Assembly (NCBI GenBank): GCA_025055235.1
Contig: JANWYN010000109.1
Coordinates: forward strand, 16,870 to 80,869
From: Candidatus Roseilinea sp.
Lineage (GTDB): Bacteria; Chloroflexota; Anaerolineae; J036; Brachytrichaceae
Length of the DNA stretch: 64,000 bases
Direction of reading: 5' to 3'
Shown: one piece after another, positions 18,201 to 25,233 of the stretch
How the letters are laid out: each line of letters starts with the position of its first letter
How positions within the stretch are numbered: the first letter of the stretch is position 1
Notes under the pieces: generated by a model
What the model was told of the DNA's origin: nothing
The model's input: the letters and a program-made list of their open reading frames with translations, nothing else
Database searches by the model: none
Position numbers and translations under genes: made by a program

Positions 18201-18334
18201 TTGATCTGCACGGTGATCTGCGGCGTGACGTCCGGCTCAGCAGTCGGCTGAGGCGCCGGCTGGCTGCAGCCGGCGAGCGTGATCGAGGCAGTGAGCGCGC
18301 AGCTCACCAAGCGGGCGAGTAGATTTTTGCGCAT
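12257..18334 (-). CDS. Alpha-2-macroglobulin-like lipoprotein without a thioester
   Basis: 2025 residues, by far the largest gene. A signal peptide with lipobox LAGC (Cys23) and a Pro-rich stretch precede several SbsA-type (Big_5) Ig-like domains (about 60-500). Then come the MG2-like domain (YTDRPVYRPGQMVFYKG), further macroglobulin domains, the A2M bait/core region (NLTTWRMTARAITPDTRVG) and the alpha-helical TED-like domain. In the TED the thioester CxEQ reads S1547-A-E-W1550 (context YPYESAEWTAS), so both the Cys and the Gln are lost and no covalent trap can form. Bacterial A2Ms are periplasmic or surface protease traps; thioester-less types exist (YfaS/MagD class). No penicillin-binding protein 1C gene, the usual partner, is adjacent. 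Confidence 0.9.
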   Translation of the reverse strand: MRKNLLARLVSCALTASITLAGCSQPAPQPTAEPDVTPQITVQINPPATPGPSPTPRPLVNPILVDRAPVQGEELPVDKPIELIFDQPMDRRSVERALSVQTADGVAVTGKLEWTSDNRALFKPSQDWARATRYTVSLSTDAKSAKGLALARPESFTVNTVGALAVAQTIPAAGAQDVTADATITVLFNRPVVPLTTLDEQANLPAPVTFNPPVAGRGQWLNTSIYVFQPSQPLQAGATYEGRVAAGLRDTTGALLESDYVWTFSVAAPVVKFIAPSDGAKNIGLRQPISVTFSQKMDRASAEAAFVIEPPVRGSFRWADEPPPEPSPQPFEPASQPAGAPPLPRSFGEVMAFVPDEDYQRGQTYTVRVKAGARAAAGSGATAVETTTTFQAVPLPTVVKTRPADGQDRAPATDGFAIRFSAPMSVPTVIANLAFDPPITLTGVYSYYDEFSNEFALYVNLKPSTNYRVRIGGDATDIYGVKIGRDTEVRFSTGPLPPLVIVQSDGLVGTYNAAQPTQLFVLYRNVTRLDFELASLTPQQFYDLTGAVNSYENLRAFKPGADQMVHRWSVMTTAGLNESDNYKVSLSEGGGALPTGIYLLTVSAPELVALDRDFQPIRHILIVTNVHIGLKRGDREGLAWVTNLNTGASLSGVLVSFRDNTFAEIASATTGGGEEAGQAFVTFPERYRPYHTLYALVGEPGGPFGVAWSEMSFGINIYDFNLPGRYQAEPFFAYLYTDRPVYRPGQMVFYKGIVRRDDDARYTVPTDVTQVNLTIFNGQGQQVVSTTVPLDANGGFNGQFALDNGAPTGQYFIQICVPRLNRGQDEPPCSYYGVSFLVAAYRVPEFEVTAATDKTDYLDGETINATFDAKYFFGGNVAGAQVRWSLLATDYFFDRYTGAGSYTFGDFDFSPRSIFGFNEPIASGEGVTDAQGRFTLSLPADLSKRKTSARFTLEASVTDVNDQSVSARVSVVVHKGAFYFGIAPRGYVFNAGDEVTVDVISVGWDGQPMPNKPVVVSFNRRQWFTTQEQDPYGGLYYSSVPSDTEVFSITITTDADGKALAGFRPQEGGEYHIVAAGPAGTEPAVAAGTSVYVSSAGEYVAWRVENNDRIELKADKRSYQVGETARVLVPSPFQGATTALLTIERGGFLQRKTITLRSNSDVLDIPIEPSFAPNVYVSVLIVQGVSSDNPVPAYRLGYTQFEVDPAQFALNIEITPDRAQYAPRDTATYDIRVTDAAGNPVQAELSLALVDKAVLSLADPNVEPILDAFYGRRPLSVRTSSTLSVNVDRITSRLLSAEAKGGGGGGEALADVQFTRRNFKDTAYWNAVVQTGADGRARVQIILPDNLTTWRMTARAITPDTRVGEATNEVVSTKPLLVRPVTPRFFVAGDTVTIGAVVNNNTAADLDVQVALASTGLTLIGGDAIQQVNVKAGSTTRVDWTVTVQEPATGAVASSEITMTVAGGGLQDSAQPGLLGAPNGIPILRYSAPETVGTAGDLGEPGRKLELIALPPRLDTGRGDLTVRVDTGLGVAAAKGVQALEAYPYESAEWTASRIIVNLALVQAGVTAAYDAAAALQRLYGQQHSDGGWGWWISSPSDPMVSAHVVWAMARAQQAGFPVDEGALNRALNYLSEQLKPPSALADATAANRQAYILFVQTEAGRGDSGRLGALYENRAKLSHYGRALLAMALDRINPGDSRIKTLLADIQAAAIPSATGVSWQERERDWANWSSDTRSTGIVLAALARLDPRSAFAPNAVRWLMAARTGSGWSTTQETAWAIVAFAEWIRATDERRSAFDWRVTLNDQSLLRGQANPQGESAEAVVAVANLLRTQANELAFERGAGEGRLYYTAHLRAYLPADAAPAINRGIVIARKYELADCAPAPDKPCPAINGAKIGQNVRVRLTIVAPSELYYLRITDPLPSGAEAVDTSLKTSQTLNLGDEPVIPIFGGKGGWGWWYFNHREIYDDRVAVFASYLPAGTYEYTYVIRPSIAGQFKVMPASAEQTYFPEVFGRSDGAAFTIER

Positions 18335-18364
18335 AGGATTTGCACGAACAAGAAACTGGTCTCT

Positions 18365-19348
18365 TCAGCGTACCTTCGCACTACGACTTCCCTCACTCTT
18401 CCTCACTCGATATATCGCTCTTTCATCACGCACTGCCGGTAGGTCATCGAGCCAAGAGAGATTCCTGCCGATGATCAGCTCCTTCATTTGAGCGTGGTGA
18501 GTTCCCTTCATCGGTATCAGGCGCATTTGAAAGCCGCGTCGGCGTGCCATGTCTTTCACTTCTTCGGCCTCATCGTAGGTCATCAGAAAATCGCCCACGA
18601 GGGATTCACACAGCGTGAAAAGCGCTTCATGATCGAGTTGATGATGCTTATAGAGTCGCCTCCCTGCCCTCTTTCCGCCGGCGGTGTAGGGAGGATCTAT
18701 GAAGTACACGACATCCGGTTGTGTCGCGAACTCGGCCATCACCTTCAAACCATCATCGTGACGAAAGTCAATTCGGCTCGCGACTCGATTGAGATTGACA
18801 AGGCGCTGCGCCAGCGTTTTTGGATACCAACGTGAGCTGATCCCCTTGTTGTTCTCTCCATGACGGATGAAGCTTGCACCCTCGGCGAGTATCCCTCCAT
18901 GCAAGGTTCGGTTTTTTAGGATCGTCTGGAACGCCTGCTCTCTTCTGGATTCCGCTGCCTGCTGGAGTTCTGCCTCCACAGCTTCCCTCGTCATTCGAAA
19001 CGTCAAGATTCGATGAGCAAGCCACTCAGCATCGCCGCCCACGATGGTTTCCCAGACGGCTGCTACTTCGTTATCCAGTTCGACCATGACGGCTCTGTCA
19101 ACCCAATTCTCGAAGAGAGCAGTGAGGCTAATAATCCCGCCACCGGCGAACGGCTCTACCAGAGCGCGCGGCCTGGCTTTTAGGCTAGCCATCCAACGCC
19201 GAAATGTCGGCACGAACCAAGTCTTCCCACCGGGATAACGGAAAGGGCTTCGCTGTGGCACAGAAGCAACGTTCACCGGTCGGGGCAGAGCTGCTCCTTC
19301 GGATATTTCAGGAAACAACGAAAGCTTCATCTGAGTTGCCATGGTCAA
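18365..19348 (-). CDS. D12-class N6-adenine DNA methyltransferase (Dam-like)
   Basis: 327 residues. FRYPGGK (36-42) and EPFAGGG (65-71) form the SAM site and DPPY (218-221) is the catalytic motif; the order is the alpha (D12, DpnM/Dam) class. The target site cannot be read from sequence. It is the modification partner of the NotI-family nuclease remnant upstream, whose reading frame overlaps its start by 4 bp (ATGA), so the two were an operon. The gene itself looks intact, so the methylase probably persists as an orphan. Confidence 0.9.
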   Translation of the reverse strand: MTMATQMKLSLFPEISEGAALPRPVNVASVPQRSPFRYPGGKTWFVPTFRRWMASLKARPRALVEPFAGGGIISLTALFENWVDRAVMVELDNEVAAVWETIVGGDAEWLAHRILTFRMTREAVEAELQQAAESRREQAFQTILKNRTLHGGILAEGASFIRHGENNKGISSRWYPKTLAQRLVNLNRVASRIDFRHDDGLKVMAEFATQPDVVYFIDPPYTAGGKRAGRRLYKHHQLDHEALFTLCESLVGDFLMTYDEAEEVKDMARRRGFQMRLIPMKGTHHAQMKELIIGRNLSWLDDLPAVRDERAIYRVRKSEGSRSAKVR

Positions 19349-20170
19349 AACGGATTCTCAATCGTTTGATTCGTCGGCGGGGTCTCCAATTGCTCATCGA
19401 GCCGCTCCTGAAGCAGCCTGATGAAGTCTTCCATCCTGCCCGGCGATGGCCTGGTCATGGCGAGCAACGCCGGCTCAAACTTCGTAAACGTTTCGCTCAC
19501 CTTAGTCAGACGATACCGCCCTGAGTCCGGTTCCAAGTCATAGATGAGCCAAGCGATGTCGGCTTCGCCCTTGGAGACCGGCTCTAGCGCGGGCAAAGTT
19601 GCATAAAAAGCCTTGCTGAGCGCTACAGCGATCCGCTTGTTCCAACTGCGCAGGATTCCGCCCTTATAAACGACGAGGGTAGCTGGGTTCCCTTGACCAA
19701 TCTATGGCGGCCCAAGTTTCAGGATCGCTCATGTAGCGCTCGAACGGCTCGCGAACATTCCCGGAGATATAAACAGCTTGAATCTCAAGCGCCCCAAAGT
19801 CAATCACCTTTCCACTTTCGTCATAGGCAACAAGAACCACATCTATGTTCCCTGCCGACTTGCCGTTCGCGTCATTCAATCGCACTTCGGTCAGAGAAGT
19901 CCACCGTGTTCCTCTCTCGAAGAAGAAATCCGCAGCATGGTCAGCCACGATCCAGTCCTCGCGAAAACGCACAGGGCAGGTAATGACCGGTTCGTTCTCA
20001 TGGTAAATGCTACAGACACCCAGCGGGTTCTTCGCCTTGTCCTTCGTGCAATTCGGCACTTTGTTGTTGAAAGGGCATAGGCGATGAGCGCGATATCGCT
20101 TTGCCGAGTCGGTCTGATCGGTTACCAAGTGACCGAAGACCTCTGCTAATGGTTGTCCGCTTAGGCTCAT
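19345..20170 (-). pseudogene. NotI-family restriction endonuclease, frameshifted
   Basis: The first part (20170 to about 19680) starts MSLSGQPLAEVFGHLV and has four cysteines (CPFNN, NCTKD, GVCSI, ITCP) matching the Cys4 iron site of NotI. It also has the catalytic NIDVVLVAYD and ALEIQ segments of the NotI PD-(D/E)xK variant (ExQ). It stops at 19664 after PSYPRRL. The remaining C-terminal part continues in another frame (VVYKGGILRSWNKRIAVAL, then EADIAWLIYDLEPD) to 19345. The junction is near 19675-19690; the spacing suggests a small deletion whose length is not a multiple of three. As sequenced, no active nuclease can be made. Sequencing error is possible and should be excluded. The start at 20170 is preferred to TTG at 20185. 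Confidence 0.8.
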
Positions 20171-20367
20171 AAGCGCTCTTCTCAACTTCCTCAGGTCACA
20201 GGCAACAAGGCTACGCCGAATCCTTTAAAGGCACTTTGTTTGATCAAACGATGGATAAACGACGGTTCGCGCCGACCGGGCTGCCTTTGGAAGATTATCT
20301 ACCATCAGCGCAACGATTCAAGCACGCCGGCAAGGCGCATACCGTTCATCCGCTAGAATGCGCAACG
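20171..20367. other. Intergenic region of two divergent genes
   Basis: 197 bases, less GC-rich than its surroundings near ATCCTTTAAAGGCACTTTGT. Apart from the -10 box at 20354-20359 nothing is recognisable. A frame open from 20236 is not needed to explain the DUF2085 protein. Confidence 0.5.
20354..20359 (+). promoter_or_regulatory. -10 box (TAGAAT) for the DUF2085 gene, leaderless
   Basis: TAGAAT eight bases before ATG 20368; no Shine-Dalgarno in between. It decides the start against the longer frame. Confidence 0.6.
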
Positions 20368-21018
20368 ATGGTTGAACGACTCAACCGCCTGGCCGCCAGC
20401 TTCGAGCGTCACTGGCTGGCCATCCTGGTCGGCATCCTGCTCACGTATTCGTTGCTGCCGTTCGGCGCGCCGGTGCTGAAGAAGCTCGGCTTGGATTCGC
20501 TGGCGCAGATGATCTACCAGCCGTACAAGCTGACCTGCCACACCTATGGCTTTCGCTCGTTCTTCCTGTTCGGCGAGCAGTTCGTCTATAGCCGCCCCGA
20601 ATTCGAGCAGGCGTCGGGGATAGACACCGGCACGTTCGCCGGCCTGCTGCAGTCGCGCGACTTCCAGGGCGACGAGCAGATGGGCTATAAGGTCGCGCTG
20701 TGCCAGCGCGACGTAGCGATCTACTTCGCGATGGGCGTCAACGGCATTGCCTATGCGCTGGTGCGTCGCCGCGCCCGGCCTATGCCCTGGCTGCTGTTCG
20801 TGCTGGTCGGCATCGTGCCTATCGGCGTTGACGGGTTCTCGCAGTTGCTCAGCCAGCCGCCGTTTAACCTCTTCGCCTACCGAGAGAGCAACTGGGTGCT
20901 GCGCCTGGCGACCGGCGGGTTGTTCGGGTTCAGCCTGGCGTGGCTGATCTTCCCGCTGATCGAGGGCGCGTTCAAGCCGCTGCCGGCTGAGCCGCGCACC
21001 GTCGCCCGCCACGATTGA
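20368..21018 (+). CDS. DUF2085 membrane protein
   Basis: 216 residues with about four membrane segments. The DUF2085 pattern is visible: YKLTCHTYGFRSFFLFGEQ near residue 45, then ALCQRDVAIYFAMGVNG and a PIGVDGFSQLL segment. The conserved Cys/His residues hint at metal binding, but the function of the family is unknown. Four bases after its stop the redoxin gene begins, so they may be co-transcribed. Confidence 0.8.
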   Translation: MVERLNRLAASFERHWLAILVGILLTYSLLPFGAPVLKKLGLDSLAQMIYQPYKLTCHTYGFRSFFLFGEQFVYSRPEFEQASGIDTGTFAGLLQSRDFQGDEQMGYKVALCQRDVAIYFAMGVNGIAYALVRRRARPMPWLLFVLVGIVPIGVDGFSQLLSQPPFNLFAYRESNWVLRLATGGLFGFSLAWLIFPLIEGAFKPLPAEPRTVARHD

Positions 21019-21022
21019 AGCC

Positions 21023-21601
21023 ATGGACACGCAGAAGCGATCTTTCCCCTTCGGCCTGATCCTGCTGGGCGCAGCCGCGGCGCTGGTCGGCGTTGGGCTG
21101 GCGCTGCTGGTCTTGAGCAGCAGCAGTGCAGCGCAGCAGCGCGGTCTGCCCATCCTATCCTCCTCCACGCGCGCGCTGTTGCGCGAGGGCGCGCCGGCGC
21201 CGGAATTCACGCTCAAGACGCTCGACGGCCGGCCGGTTACGCTGTCCGACCTGCGCGGCAAAGCGACGCTGATCAACTTCTGGGCGTCGTGGTGCCCGCC
21301 ATGCCTGGAGGAGACGCCGGCGCTGATCGCTGCTTACGACGAGCTCAAACGGACGAACTCCAACGTCGAGTTCATCGGCATCGGCACCAACGACGACCGC
21401 GCCAACCTGCAGAAGTTCGCCGAGAACAACCGCATCCCATATATCATCGTCGAAGACCCAGACGGCAAGGTGAGCGACGCCTACGGCGTGCTCGGCATGC
21501 CCACTACTGTGTTTGTGGACGGCAACGGCGTGGTGCGGCGCATCTGGAACGGCGCGATCAAGAAGGAACAGGTGATTGAGATTATGCGTGGGATCAGGTA
21601 G
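21023..21601 (+). CDS. TlpA/ResA-like membrane-anchored thiol-disulfide oxidoreductase
   Basis: 192 residues: an N-terminal signal anchor (about 8-32) and an extracytoplasmic thioredoxin-fold domain with the redox motif WCPPC (ASWCPPCLEETPAL) and a cis-Pro loop (GMPTTVFVDGNG). Proteins of this type reduce disulfides on apocytochromes or other exported proteins. No cytochrome maturation genes lie next to it. The gene ends directly in the heptad repeat at 21601. Confidence 0.88.
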   Translation: MDTQKRSFPFGLILLGAAAALVGVGLALLVLSSSSAAQQRGLPILSSSTRALLREGAPAPEFTLKTLDGRPVTLSDLRGKATLINFWASWCPPCLEETPALIAAYDELKRTNSNVEFIGIGTNDDRANLQKFAENNRIPYIIVEDPDGKVSDAYGVLGMPTTVFVDGNGVVRRIWNGAIKKEQVIEIMRGIR

Positions 21602-21741
21602 GTGGTAATTGGTAAACGGTAATTGGTAATTGATGATTGATGATTGGAGATTGGAGATTAGAGATTGGCAATTGACACGATCGGCATCTCCCAAATCATC
21701 AATCATCAGTTACCAGTTACCACTTACGAATTACCAAACTC
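21601..21741. repeat. Inverted heptad repeat (unit GGTAATT/GGAGATT)
   Basis: Left arm 21604-21670: GGTAATT, GGTAAAC, GGTAATT, GGTAATT, GATGATT, GATGATT, GGAGATT, GGAGATT, AGAGATT. Right arm 21687-21740 is the rough complement (ATCATCAATCATC, TTACCAGTTACCAC). Together they can form a long imperfect hairpin between the redoxin and MTA phosphorylase genes. Confidence 0.9.
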
Positions 21742-21755
21742 GACTCACTCGCCAA

Positions 21756-22633
<878 letters not shown>

Positions 22634-22634
<1 letters not shown>

Positions 22635-22718
22635 GACAAGAGACGACGTAAGACGCAGGACGCGAGACGTAGGACGTCCTACGTCTTGCATCTTGCGTCC
22701 TACGTCCTGCGTCTCACG
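22634..22718. repeat. Inverted heptad repeat (unit AGACGCA/GGACGCG), bidirectional end
   Basis: Left arm GAGACAA, GAGACGA, AGACGCA, GGACGCG, AGACGTA, GGACGTC; right arm is the complement (ACGTCTTGCATCTTGCGTCC, TACGTCCTGCGTCTCACG). The centre GTAGGACGTCCTAC is a perfect palindrome. It touches the stop codons of the convergent mtnP and translin genes and could act as a terminator for both. Confidence 0.9.
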
Positions 22719-23358
22719 TTTTGCGCTCCATCTTCTCCCGCAGCGCGTCAATCGCCGCCTTCAGCTCCGACTCGCGAAAGCTAAGGGTCAGGTCGCTCCG
22801 CGTACGTTCCAACACGCCGCGCACCATGTCGGTGTTGCGGCGCAGCCCGCCGGTGATCGCCTCGGGGAAGTCCATGATCACGAGCACGTCGTAGATCTCG
22901 TCCATCGCGGCGAGCAGGCGTTCGGCTTCTTGGCTGTGGCCGCCGCGGATTTCGTCCAGCGCACGCCGGCGCAGCTCGCCGGCCGCTTCGGCCAAGCCGT
23001 TCAGGTAGGCGGCATGCTCCACGCCGATCTCCTCCGGCGTGGGAATCGGCTTGTCCTGCGCGATGGCCAGCGCGATATGCGCCTCGGCCAGCTCCTTCAA
23101 CGCATCCTGCGTATAGCCGCTGAAGAACAGATCGGGATACGGTTTGACGATCGCAACCATCTCGTCGGCTGCGCGACGCGCCTCGCCCAGCAGCCGCTCG
23201 GCTTCACCCCACTCATCGCGATGCGAGGCTCGGATGGCGAGTGAGCAATAACGGATTAGTTCCCTGGATAGGTTGACGGCTCTATCGCGCGCTGCGTTCT
23301 TGGCGACGAAGCTTTCACGGATGCGTTCTCCAATTTCCGGCAGACGATTGCTGGCCAT
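22714..23358 (-). CDS. Translin family protein
   Basis: 214 residues, all helical. The translin signature is strong: LIRYCSLAIRASHR in the first third and DFPEAITGGLRRNTDMVRGV plus LERTRSDLTLSF near the end. Translin/TRAX proteins form octameric single-stranded RNA/DNA-binding barrels; archaeal relatives are RNases. Bacterial members occur but are uncommon. Whether the TRAX-type catalytic acids are present cannot be judged safely. ATG 23358 is used because TAGAAT (23371-23366) lies seven bases upstream and overlaps the other possible ATG at 23367. Confidence 0.85.
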   Translation of the reverse strand: MASNRLPEIGERIRESFVAKNAARDRAVNLSRELIRYCSLAIRASHRDEWGEAERLLGEARRAADEMVAIVKPYPDLFFSGYTQDALKELAEAHIALAIAQDKPIPTPEEIGVEHAAYLNGLAEAAGELRRRALDEIRGGHSQEAERLLAAMDEIYDVLVIMDFPEAITGGLRRNTDMVRGVLERTRSDLTLSFRESELKAAIDALREKMERKT

Positions 23359-23739
23359 AGGCTTCATTCTAACGATTGAATTGATCCGTCGTCTGTATGT
23401 AGAGGTGTTGATGCTGGGGATAACCATTACGCCGGCCCATAGATGGCGCATAGCACCCGTTCATCCCCTAAATCTAGGCTTAACATCGCCGATTCGTTGA
23501 TTTAGCGCAAGGGATGCTGTGCATGCGATCTATAAACGCGCTTGGACAACGGCCATATCTGGGTGTGGAAGTGTGGATTCGCGGACTGGACTCACAACGT
23601 GTGGACAACAGAGCTTGTGAACGGTGTGGAACTGTGGATCAAGCGCTACGTATGCGACGCAGCGAATCGCGTTCACGAAACCCTTTCGTCATGGAAGCGT
23701 GCGGCATTTCACACAGATTTAATGGATAATAACGGCCCC
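23359..23739. other. Divergent intergenic region with TGTGGA cluster
   Basis: 380 bases without a supported gene. It holds five same-strand TGTGGA motifs (23564, 23572, 23600, 23625, 23633), two of them eight of nine matches to a DnaA box (TGTGGACAA at 23600, TGTGGATCA at 23633), and an AT-richer stretch at 23460-23510. It also carries the promoters of both flanking genes. Confidence 0.5.
23725..23730 (+). promoter_or_regulatory. -10 box (GATAAT) for the HD-CHAD gene
   Basis: GATAAT nine bases before ATG 23740, no Shine-Dalgarno; supports a leaderless start there. Confidence 0.5.
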
Positions 23740-25233
23740 ATGCAGACCGTCGAGTCGTTGTGTACGCGCTATGGCTTGGACATGGCGCACGCACGGCGCG
23801 TGGCCGAGACGGCGACGCAACTCTTCGACGAGACGCACCGGCTGGGATTGCACGTTTATACAGCTCGTGAGCGGGCGCTGCTGCATGCTGGGGCGATGCT
23901 GCTGGACATCGGCGTGGCCTTCGGCGATGCGGATCATCACCTCACCGGCCGCGACCTGGTCCTCGCCGCGCCGTTGCAAGGCTTCTCGCAGATCGAGCGC
24001 GCCATCCTGGCCTGCATCGTCGGCTTTCACGATGGTGATGCGCAACCTGAGCGAGAATCGCTACTCGATGCGCTGGACGACCAGCAGCGCCGGCTGGTGC
24101 TGACGCTCGCGGCGCTGGCGCGCGTCGCCGACGCGCTCGACGCAACGCGCACACAAACGACCGCCGTGCGCACCCCGAGCCACCAGATGCCGGACGGTGT
24201 GCTGGTCGTTCGTGTTTGCGGACCGCACAGCCATGCCGACGCCGAATGTGCCAACGCGAAAGCCGGCCTGTGGCGCGCGACGTTCGGCCCGGTCATCTTC
24301 GACGGCTATCTGACCTCGCCCGGCCTCTCGATGGACGATTTGTTGGCTGAGGCTTATCGCAAGACGCTGCGCTATCGCCTGGATCAAGCGGGCGGAATGG
24401 CAGCCTGGCGGATCGGCTCGAGCGATGAAGCGACGCCGGAGCGCGTGCGCAAGCTGCGCGCCGCCGCCCGGCGCATGCGCAATGACTTGCGCCTATTCGG
24501 CCCAGGGCTGCGCTCAAAGCCCCTGCGGGCCATCTCCGGCGGGCTGCGCGACCTGTCGAGCGCGCTGCGGCGCGTGCGCGCCTGGGATGCGCTGCTGGCC
24601 AATTTGCGCGGCTATGCCGAACGATGCGACGAAGAAGATCGTGCCGGGCTGTCGCCGCTGGCGGAGCTGTGGGGTGCCGAACGAATGCGCTGGGTCGAAG
24701 CGCTGGTCGCCTTCACTACCAGCGACGGCTACCAGGACTGGCTTGACGCAACCCTGGCTTTCGCGGCGAACGGTGCCGGCGAGCGCGCCGCCCGTCGCAT
24801 CGAAGCCGGCAGGCCCTCGTATGTGCGGCACATCGCTGCGTCAACAATCGCGCAGCATTTGGCCCATATCCGCTCGTACGACGTGTTGCCCGATCCGCCG
24901 GCGCCCGAACAGATCCACGCGTTGCGCGTCGCCATCCGGCGCCTGCGCCACACGGTCGAGGCGTTGCAAGATGTGCTGCCGCCCGACGAAGCGCGCACCT
25001 GGCTGCAGGCCTGCGCCGCGGCGCAGGATGCCTACGGCGCGATTCACGACGCGCATCAGGCTGCAACCAGCGCATCGCAGTTGATAACTCAAAATCAGCC
25101 GAATCACGCGCGCGGCGGCGTTTATCCGCCACGAGTCGCCGTCAAAAGTGTTGCTGCGTATGCCGAAGCGCAACGCCGGGTCGTCGCTGCGCGCCTGGCC
25201 GGCTGGCGAGATTACCTGGAGCCGTTTCTATGA
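23740..25233 (+). CDS. HD-domain + CHAD-domain protein, polyphosphate-related
   Basis: 497 residues. The N-terminal part (about 1-200) resembles the HD-like C-terminal region of Ppx/GppA exopolyphosphatases (LLHAGAMLLDIG, then HHLTGRDL and DDQQRRLVLTLAALARVADALD). From about 225 to the end lies a CHAD domain (VRKLRAAARRMRNDLRLF, HALRVAIRRLRHTVEALQ), a helical bundle with conserved His/Arg/Lys that binds polyphosphate. Fusion of the two suggests polyphosphate sensing or a phosphohydrolase acting at polyphosphate granules. Residues about 447-470 (ITQNQPNHARGGVYPPRVA) look like an inserted loop. It overlaps the LCP gene by four bases (ATGA). Confidence 0.82.
   Translation: MQTVESLCTRYGLDMAHARRVAETATQLFDETHRLGLHVYTARERALLHAGAMLLDIGVAFGDADHHLTGRDLVLAAPLQGFSQIERAILACIVGFHDGDAQPERESLLDALDDQQRRLVLTLAALARVADALDATRTQTTAVRTPSHQMPDGVLVVRVCGPHSHADAECANAKAGLWRATFGPVIFDGYLTSPGLSMDDLLAEAYRKTLRYRLDQAGGMAAWRIGSSDEATPERVRKLRAAARRMRNDLRLFGPGLRSKPLRAISGGLRDLSSALRRVRAWDALLANLRGYAERCDEEDRAGLSPLAELWGAERMRWVEALVAFTTSDGYQDWLDATLAFAANGAGERAARRIEAGRPSYVRHIAASTIAQHLAHIRSYDVLPDPPAPEQIHALRVAIRRLRHTVEALQDVLPPDEARTWLQACAAAQDAYGAIHDAHQAATSASQLITQNQPNHARGGVYPPRVAVKSVAAYAEAQRRVVAARLAGWRDYLEPFL

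Noticed and set aside
20236..20367. Longer N-terminus of the DUF2085 protein
   Set aside because: The TAGAAT box lies within it and homology starts at the later ATG.
21601..21741. CRISPR array
   Set aside because: Units are 7 bases, degenerate and without spacers; no cas genes in the window.
23514..23729. 71-codon plus-strand frame before the HD-CHAD gene
   Set aside because: No start signal, overlaps the TGTGGA cluster and the HD-CHAD promoter; composition not protein-like.
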